A program made the translations under genes and the position numbers. The notes below the pieces were generated by a model. That model had not been told where the DNA came from, made no database searches, and saw only the letters and a program-made list of their open reading frames with translations. A stretch of 64,000 nt of DNA from assembly GCF_001522545.3 (NCBI RefSeq), contig NC_031770.1, positions 27,770,763 through 27,834,762 of the forward strand, in the 5' to 3' direction. Below, piece after piece: positions 56,466 to 64,000 of the stretch. Numbering within the stretch: the stretch's first letter is position 1; each line of letters opens with the position of its first letter. This DNA is from Parus major. Its lineage: Eukaryota > Chordata > Aves > Passeriformes > Paridae.

Positions 56466-59400
56466 TAGAGCAAGGGGCTACTAACTGCAGTCGCTGGCCC
56501 CAGGCTCATCTTTTCACCAAGTTGCTGGCACAGCACAGCCAGGAAGCCCTCACTGCTGCAAACAGAGCATTCACTTCAGGTGCATTTTCAATGTTCAACA
56601 GGAAGACAAATTGAAAGTCTGACAGCAAAAGAAAATCACTCTCACAATAACACTACAAATTATAGGAACACAGATTAAATGCAATTGCCTGCAAACCATC
56701 AGCTATTTAATTACATGCTCTGGGTAGAGTACACAGTGCTGATATCACTTACCACACTGAGCCCAGTGAGTAATTCCTGACCTATACCAACCTAAATGAA
56801 AAGAGTTTCAGGCTTCTTTTGTTTTTTTTTATCCAGGTAAAGAAACAGGCACCAAAAAGGAACAAATGCTTTTTTTTTTCTGGCACATGGGCTTGATCAG
56901 AAAGGACTCCAGGCAGCCTCTTCTCACAATGCTGGTCCCTAGACAAGTGGTGGAGAGAGAGACAGCCAAGCACTGACTACCAGACAGAGCATGTGAGTGC
57001 TGTGGGTTTAACACACCAGGCCCCATCTCCAAGGCTGACACTTCACAGTCTCTGCCTGGGAGCAAAATCTCTCTCATGGTGACTTTTAAACACACCAGCT
57101 CTAACGATTTTGTCAAATCTAACACATAACTGCACTTACTGCAGATAGTAATTACATGGTGTTCTCCAGTAATTCCCTCACAGCTGTTCAGTAGAGGAGT
57201 ATGTCTGTGTGGTGTTTGTGCTCAGCAGCTGAAAAAGATACCCAGTCATTTAGGTCTACTCTTTCTCAATGCCATGTGAGTGGGAGATTATAAAATAGAC
57301 TTTGTTTTTTTTAAAAAACCTTCTTTTTAATGGAAATGTCATAGCTTTGATTTCTTCAGCTCAAGATGTAGAAAGTTGTGCTTTGGCATTACAGGCCCCT
57401 GCTTTAAAACTCTTTGCTCTGCAAGACAGAATGGGATGGCACTAAAGAAATAATTTTCTGCATCTGAAAGCCCGATATCCCAGCTTATATGAAGAAAAAC
57501 CTGCAAGAATCAAATAAAATGGCCAAAAAGCAGAGCTGGTATTTTTAAAATTGGTTGCTTTTTCCTATAGGAAAGCATAATTACAGTGGTGACAGACTGT
57601 ACACAACTGCTGGTACTGCAAAGTCTGGAGTGCATCAGGAGACCCTAAAACAGCCCAGTCTGCTGATGGAAAAAAAAGGTTACCTGAGGTTGGAGGGGAT
57701 GTCATCATACAGCTCCAGCCACTGAACCTGCATGGGGTTCCTGTGAGGACAGGGAGTGTTCTGGAAGTTTCATCTCCAGTACTAGGACAGTCTACTCTTG
57801 CTTGACTCTCTTCCTCTGAAACTGGCCTGAAAACCTCTCTATAGGCAAGACAGCGGATCCTGATTGTGGGAATCAGATATTTCCCTTCTTTGCTTTATCT
57901 CTTCAGAGCCTTTTATAAACATTAACCAGGGAAGTGGCCTAACTACCCAACAAAAAGAGCAGTCATTTTTGAAGGTGTCCAAGGTGGCACTGAAATGACT
58001 GGATGGTTAATAACAGATCTGGACTCTCTGGTTTTCTTCTCACCAATGCAATAGCAAAAGGCTTTATAACACCCAAATACTCCTTTGCATGATGCAGAGG
58101 ACTTAGGAGCTCTTCTTCCTTCAGCTGGCATTGCTGCCATCTGATTGACACATCACATCATTTATTTACTTTACTGATCGAACCTAATTAGGTATAATTG
58201 CTGAAGTATCTTAAATAATTCTAAATACAGGAATTGATTTGGGGATTAAATGGAATATGATAATTGTGTAATTGAACAAAGTAGCTGGAGTCCTCACCCA
58301 GCTAAGTGGATTTTGTGATTGTGACTGATTGCATCAGAATATAAATCAGTCTAACTTGCATGGCTGACATCAGCTTCCCTCCTCCTCTCTAGAGCTGGAT
58401 TTAAGTAGGTCATATCTTGCAGAACAGAGAAAGGGAGCAGAGAGCTTGGAGAGAAAACTCTTGGAATTGGTGCTAGATGATGAATCACTCCCTGGTCTCT
58501 GCTCAGGAGAAACTATCTTCCTCTTAGGGATGGGTGCTTTTCCTAGGGGTATTGGGTGTTCTGTCACTGACCAGGAGCTGTTCAAGTCTTGCTTGGGTAT
58601 GGAAGAATTTATGATGCTGCTTCTTTAATTCTTAAATCCCTCAATAGTTTGGGCCAAGATTTCGTGGGAGATCTCTCTCAAGATAACCCTATCAAGGATA
58701 ATTTTCAGCAGAAGTGATGAAATTTAAGCAACTTCACCACAAGGGAAATAGAGTAGTTATTTAGGTACTTGGTGAAAACATCTCTGTCTCTCAGATGTCC
58801 TTCTAGCCCCAGCTGGGCTAATCCTCATCTTGGATCTGTTGCCCTACTTGTTTTATTGGAGGACTCCAATATTCCAGTGGGAGTTGTCCAAAGAAGCTGG
58901 CTGAGGCTGGAGGAGGGCTCTTCAGGAGGGTTAGTTTTGTGGCCATATGCCAGAGTAATTAAGAAAGCTGGAAAGTGTGTGGTCCTTCCAAGTGGCTCTA
59001 TGCGAGCTATCAGTGCTCTGAATTTTTTAAATTCAGAAAAAAAACATTTAGTTCTAAAATGGCAGCTTTACATTGTGAACATAATGATTTATATTTTATA
59101 AGTAATAGCACATGCACACCAACATTAATTCAATTTAGAAAAGCATTGTTTCCAAAACTTTCCTTTTTCATTTCACCTGTGTGTTTGTGTGTGTTTCTCT
59201 TTGCAATTTAGATTACAGCTATTGGTTCACTAGCTTTTCATGAAAGTTTATAACATTCCACATAAATGCTTATAACCACATTACTTCATGACTGCACTGG
59301 CTGTTAATAATTTATTAATGTTATAAAATTAGTTATAGCAGTTATGTACCTGTATTAAAATGAACACAAGGAATAGAATGTCACCTCAAAAAATAAGTTG

Positions 59401-59954
59401 CTTCTAATATTAAGAAAGACACTAAATTCTACTAACATTATTAATAATGTGCACACATATCACTTTGTTCCCAATGAAGCAAAATATTTAGAGAATATTT
59501 AGAGAAAGATGGAAGTTTCTTATATTGGATCAATCAATCTGAACTTGTCATTATTCATTCCTAATTTTTTTGAAGAGAATGTAGTCCTTCTTTGCCCCCT
59601 AAAGTGGAACAGTACAATGAAAATGTTAATCAAAGGAAATGAAGTCTGAGGCTCTGATGTGCTCCCCTCTTCCTGAAACATTTCTGCTCCTCCTTGCATT
59701 CACACTTGATTGCTGTCCTGCTCATGCCAAAGTTGCACTAGCAGAATTGAGAACACTCTCCTGAGAACACCAGATTAAGTCTCAAATTATAGGAAGGACG
59801 TATTGTCCTTCAGTCTGAGGAATCTTTCTCTACACAGGGAAAGATATTAAGTTCCCTGGGCAGCTCCCTGACATTTTCTGGAGGAGACACTGTCCTCTGG
59901 CAGGCATCCTCACTGGAGATCAATCCCCTAAAGTAAGATAAAACTGCCTAGTCA
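56466..59954. other. Single-copy noncoding DNA, nothing recognised
   Basis: No recognised element. Short homopolymers occur at 56820 and 56870-56879, and a (TG)-rich tract near 59178-59195. The segment 59200-59470 is strongly AT-rich. Open frames up to 110 codons lack domain features. Confidence 0.55.
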
Positions 59955-59959
59955 CTGTG

Positions 59960-60191
59960 ACTAAGCTGTGGATAAGTTCCTGTTTCAGGAACTCATGTTA
60001 TCTCCCTGTTAACTATTAGTCACCTTATCCTGGTCTCAGACCATTGGTCCTCTTCCTGATTCTCCCTTTCCCTATAAAAACCCCAGCTTTTACCCAGTTC
60101 GGGGTTAGACCATCACTGCCCCCCTTCGCTGAAGCCTGCATTAAAGACTCTGTGGAACGTTGTATGATCTTCCCGTCTCTTGTCTGCATCA
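59960..60191 (+). mobile_element. Probable LTR, plus strand, boundaries uncertain
   Basis: A TATA box in a C-rich setting (CCCTATAAAAACCCC, 60070-60084) is followed about 65 bp later by ATTAAA (60140-60145), then GACTCTGTGGAACG and a T/C-rich end (TCTTGTCTGCATCA) by about 60191. This spacing of promoter and poly(A) signal with a short R/U5-like tail is typical of an ERV LTR. I could not find matching TSDs or a definite left TG end, so the class and the left limit (which could be further upstream) are open. Confidence 0.5.
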
Positions 60192-62788
60192 GCAGGGGTA
60201 ACCTCTGAATGGAGTTGGCTGGGCTGAACAGAGCTGATCACAGAGCAGAATTTAGCAGATTTAGCAGAAATCGCTGCTAAAAGAGCTGATCACCTTGAAG
60301 CCTTTGCCCATGCTCCCTGGCTGGAGGTTGCCTGCAGAACCCCGGATGCCGGCTCTGTCCTGTGGGACAACTATCTGGGCTCATTGCTGGCAGAAGCCAG
60401 GGATTGGACAGGCCCCCAGGACCTAGCCTGCAACAACATTTGAAGCTGTAAGTCAGCAAAAGTGCAAAAATATCCTGCAAAACTAATAAATTGCAAGATG
60501 TCATTCAGGCTGAAAATAGGGACAAATGTGTGTGTGTGCACATTAAGATAAAAAAAAAAAGCATTCTTACTTTGGTGCATCTAATAGTAATTTCACTTTT
60601 TAGGCTACACTGTAGTTTGGAGTTTGAAAAATATTTTGGAAAAGAAAAGGAAATGATAGCTAATTTGAGATGTCATGCTGAGCTAGAAGAAAGATTCATA
60701 TCAGCAGGGATTTTCACCATGTTTACCTCTGGTACTGGGACAGGTAACTCACCCATATTTATAGCATAAGCAGAGAATGAGCTTTGTGATAGGTACGTAC
60801 ACAAAATGAAAGTTTGAGTAGCTGAGCCCTCACCTTGCACTTTGAGAATCTGCTTACATTCAGTGGGGATTTCTGTCAGCAAGGACCAGCAATTTACACT
60901 TTGTGAAGGCACCAGTCATTTGTTTTCAGCCATCACTAAGCTTAGAAACCATTTTGAAATTTAGGGAATGTTTCTTCCTACTAGGCAGGCCACCTCCTTA
61001 ACATCTTGGAACATATTTGTATATGCAATAGCCTGTAATGTTCCTATAGGAAATTTTTATTCATGTGCTGAATTCCATAGATAAACTTCTTGAAGTCTAT
61101 CAAAACTAGTTTTTTTGATTATTTATTTTGAGGGATAAAATTTAATGTACTTATCTTGGTTCAAAATTAATGTCAAGAAGATCAGCATATTTAGTCCATA
61201 TATTGAGTATATGCTCTGAAGCTATCATTTCTATGTTTAATCAAGGATGAACATTTGGAAAGGCAGAAGGACAAACTCAAAAACATAGGTCCATTGTCCT
61301 ATTTTGTGTGGTACCTACCCAATGAACTCCAAACATGATTTATTGCCCATTTTATGTGTTGTGGGACACTGTAGAGCAGCTAGTATCACCTGTATCATAC
61401 TTTCAAATCATAATGGTGGGTGCTCACAGAAAGGAATAACAAAATACCATTTAAAGGCATTACAGATTTCTCTAGCTAGCCTGTGGTACACAGGACCATT
61501 GTGAGCAAAAGCTTAAGGACTGGCAAACTTCAGCTGATTGTCCTGATGCTGATGTTATATCCAAGACTTTAGTTACTGTAAAGTCTACAGTCTGAATATG
61601 AAAGTGAAACTGTTCTGGCTTACTGATGGATCTTCATGTTTGCACTGGATGAGGATGAACACTTGTTCATGAACATCCGAAAGGCCTAAGTGACCATCTA
61701 CAGTTTTAATGTAATTTTCTAGGCTAAGGACCTGGACCAAAATGAGGACTTCAGTTTCATGTTGCATCTTCTTTAGAATATGCACCAAGAATAAGGAATG
61801 ATGTTTATAAAGGTTAAAAGACCAAAAGGATTTTATCATTGTTCTCTATTCTTTAGTAAAACTTAAATCTAATTTCCACTTTTACTTAAAACAGGCCAAT
61901 GTTTAATATGGGTAAATTTTAAAAGTCCCTTGATGGATTAAATGTCCTATATTTCAGGTTGTTGGACCTGAAGATCCAGCAAGAAATTATCATTCTTAAC
62001 CTTTTACTTTCAAAGCCTCAACACTAAGTCACATAGCCAAAAAAACATTAGCAAAACGAAGATCAGTGTAGGTCCCTTCCTATCTGCTCATGTGCTGCTG
62101 GTCTTTCTAAGCAGTTCCTGCTCTATAGCTCTGATAAAGGCTTTGCTAATGCATTAGACACTAGATGCCTCACAGAAGGTTGTTTAATGATGGTTGAACT
62201 TTTGACATCAGCCTAAATGACCTGATCATAAAATAAAACAACAGTTTGAACACCCAAATCAGTAGGCAGGTAAAACTCCAAGATGCAGAAAGCTTAAAAC
62301 TGCATACAGAAAGCTATACTAACTTTTCTGAAAGACAAAACCTGCTTTGATTATTTAGGGAAAGAACAGGAAATAGTGCAGCTTTCTGTTGATCCATGGG
62401 ATATAGTTTTGAGCTTCCACCTTATGTGCTACATGTCAAAAAAGCAGGTGGTGTCATACTGTGCTGGCTGTTTGTGAGTCTGCAGTATGCATCCAGATTA
62501 AGGTTTTAGTCAACTGGATTTAAAAAGGCTGATTTATGACCAGAATAAGGTTACTGATGCAGCTGGAGTACTGAAAATGAATGACTGAAGATGTATTATT
62601 GTTCCACCTGCATAGATCCCTGGGCTACTCTGAAAGCAGCTGAGAGGTGAACACATCTCTGAAATACACAGTAATTCCTTTCACGCTTACATATTTCCAG
62701 GGCAGTCCCATGCCACCGTTTGAGCAATTTTTAGTCTGAAAAAATGTTATAAACAATCAATTTATTGTTCTACAACAATAGGTATAAA
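60192..62788. other. Single-copy noncoding DNA with one weak exon-like segment
   Basis: No element with clear ends. The only exon-like signal is at 60604-60743, listed separately. The part at 60230-60440 is somewhat GC-richer and may still belong to the LTR-like element before it. Confidence 0.5.
60604..60743 (+). CDS. Weak candidate internal exon, unrecognised
   Basis: A 140-bp segment lies between TTTCACTTTTTAG (acceptor-like, ending 60603) and a donor-like CAG|GTAACT at 60744. One frame is open throughout, with a charged, helix-like composition (FEKYFGKEKEMIANLR, AELEERF). The other two frames contain stops. I do not recognise the protein, no neighbouring exon was found, and one such segment in 64 kb is expected by chance. 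Kept only as a low-confidence candidate. Confidence 0.12.
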
Positions 62789-62794
62789 CTCTTA

Positions 62795-63163
62795 TGTCGC
62801 TCTATTAGGAATGACGAGAAGAGCGACACAGACTCTCTAGGAATTGATCAGGAGAATTTCTCTCAGTTTATTACTTTAGGTCTTTTTTTTATAGACCGAT
62901 ACGTGAAAAGTATAGAAAGGAAACTCTTATTGGTTAGCAAACTAACACATCACCATCATTGGTCAGTGGGGCACACCACCCCCCGACCTTCTCCTGCAAA
63001 GAAAACAAGGAACAGACAAACAGCACCTGCAAGGCTGTTTTCTGTCTCTGAGGATTGTTTTAATTCCTCCTTATGAATTCCCAGGCCACTTTCTCAGGCA
63101 AGACTGAGAAAGCTATGTGGCCTGCAGTTTCACATGCTCTCTGTTTCAGAGTTAGCATCCACA
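62795..63163 (-). mobile_element. Solo LTR, ERVK type, 369 bp, 6-bp TSD (family copy B)
   Basis: The element begins TGTCGCTCTATTAGG and ends TTAGCATCCACA with a perfect 6-bp TSD, CTCTTA (62789-62794 and 63164-63169). It aligns throughout with copy A at 49479-49851 (shared CGACACAGACTCTC, GAAACTCTTATTGGTTAG, CATCATTGGTCAGTGGGG, CTCAGGCAAG). Minus orientation is indicated by AATAAA (plus TTTATT near 62868) and the CCAATAAGAG box. Both copies have the same orientation. Confidence 0.94.
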
Positions 63164-63169
63164 CTCTTA

Positions 63170-64000
63170 TGCAAGAAATGTAGTATAGAAATGTAGTATC
63201 AAGTCCCAAAAACTCACAGAACATTTCTAGACACTGGATTTTGACAGTATCTCCCAGACACAACTACTGCTGGAGAAATACCTGATTTTTTTCCAAACAG
63301 AGGTAGACTTCAGGGTTTTCAGAATTACTTTTGGTACCAGGAAATCTTCCAGTGGACACCACTCCCACCTTCAGTGATGACAAAAAGCCTTGTGTTATAT
63401 GGCCACTGCATTCTCAAAGTAAAGACTTTTCAAACTATGTAAATAAGGGAGGGCATTCATTCATGGTATTTTGTTTTTGCATGGTGGCTTTTATATCACT
63501 CATTTCTTGCCTTAAAGAATATTTGGAGGCTGCTAAACCTAGAATAGATGCCTCACTTTTCCCACTCAGTAGAAACATACCTCTGAATTCCAGCAGGGCA
63601 AAGAATTGTAAGTATTCAGGCTGCCACTGGAGTAGTCCCAGTGAGAACATGCTCATTCTGCATCAATGTCTGTTCTCATTAAAACTCCCCTAAGTCTCAG
63701 GCTGAGAGGGATTCTTAATTAGAAGAGATTAGGAATTGAGATTTTGTGACAACTCATTTTCTTGGCAAAGATAGCAACAAAAACCAAGAATGACACAGCC
63801 TTAATCTCTTTCTCTGACAACTTTAAGGCTGTAATGAGAGCAGACAACTACAGAAAATGTTTCCCTTTGCTTCTGGAACCAGAGTTAAGTGTCCCTGCTA
63901 TGGAGCACTAGTGGCAAGCAAAAATTAAGATAATATTAGTACTAAAATCACCACTGGCTTAGACCCCTCATGAAGAGGCCACTGGAACACACATTATGTG
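63170..64000. other. Single-copy noncoding DNA, nothing recognised
   Basis: No repeat or exon was recognised. A 120-codon plus-strand frame (63331-63693) overlaps a 73-codon minus frame and has no domain features. Confidence 0.55.

Noticed and set aside
57001..57125. Part of a 98-codon minus frame as a coding exon
   Set aside because: No splice context or recognisable similarity; it overlaps other open frames.
49479..63163. The two ERVK-type LTRs as the ends of one 13.7-kb provirus
   Set aside because: Each has its own perfect 6-bp duplication (TCCATT and CTCTTA), and the sequence between them shows no viral genes.
1..64000. CRISPR array, tRNA or rRNA genes, bacterial-type operons, riboswitches
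   Set aside because: No regularly spaced repeats with unique spacers, no cloverleaf-type sequences and no operon packing were seen; the repeat content is vertebrate.

Overview
This window looks like a gene-poor stretch of a bird chromosome, probably a songbird. The basis is several 3'-end fragments of CR1 LINEs with their octamer tails, many solo LTRs of avian endogenous retrovirus (ERV) type, AT-rich single-copy DNA between them, and no bacterial-style gene packing. I found no host protein-coding gene, rRNA, tRNA, operon or CRISPR array that I can support. Open frames outside retroelements are short and mostly lack coding character. The window is therefore intergenic or deep intronic, and its readable content is a record of retroelement insertions.

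Layout. 1-9 kb: single-copy DNA with two CR1 fragments, a pentanucleotide array and a 5-bp-TSD ERVL-type solo LTR (5961-6429). 9.16-10.28 kb: an ERVL-type LTR split by an ERVK-type solo LTR. 10.5-21 kb: a CR1 fragment, single-copy DNA and a (TAAAA)n array. 21.3-36.1 kb: solo LTRs of several families, including two copies of a ~1.4 kb LTR family (21286-22677 and 31500-32913), a class-I-like LTR (25000-25460), an ERVL-type LTR pair in opposite orientations (28779-29714 and 35012-36069), and a (GGGGA)n array that abuts one of them. 38.9-48.3 kb: a 9.4 kb minus-strand provirus with two LTRs, a tRNA-Arg-type primer binding site, a polypurine tract and a decayed protease/reverse transcriptase gene. 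It has been hit by at least three later insertions, one inside another. 48.3-64 kb: single-copy DNA with two solo LTRs of one 6-bp-TSD family (49479-49851 and 62795-63163), a CR1 fragment, a perfect 17-bp hairpin and a probable LTR near 60.1 kb.

What fits together. Target-site duplications of 4, 5 and 6 bp could be read directly next to LTR ends (TG...CA), and they fall into the classes expected for ERV1/gamma-like, ERVL and ERVK integrases. This gives firm boundaries for most elements and a relative order of insertion in the nested ones. The three runs of N (21477-21977, 28959-29048, 45515-45570) all lie inside retroelements. I see no evidence for a new biological system. The most informative object is the four-layer nested retroelement at 38.9-48.3 kb. 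Family names rest on my recognition of the sequences and on TSD length, not on a database search.
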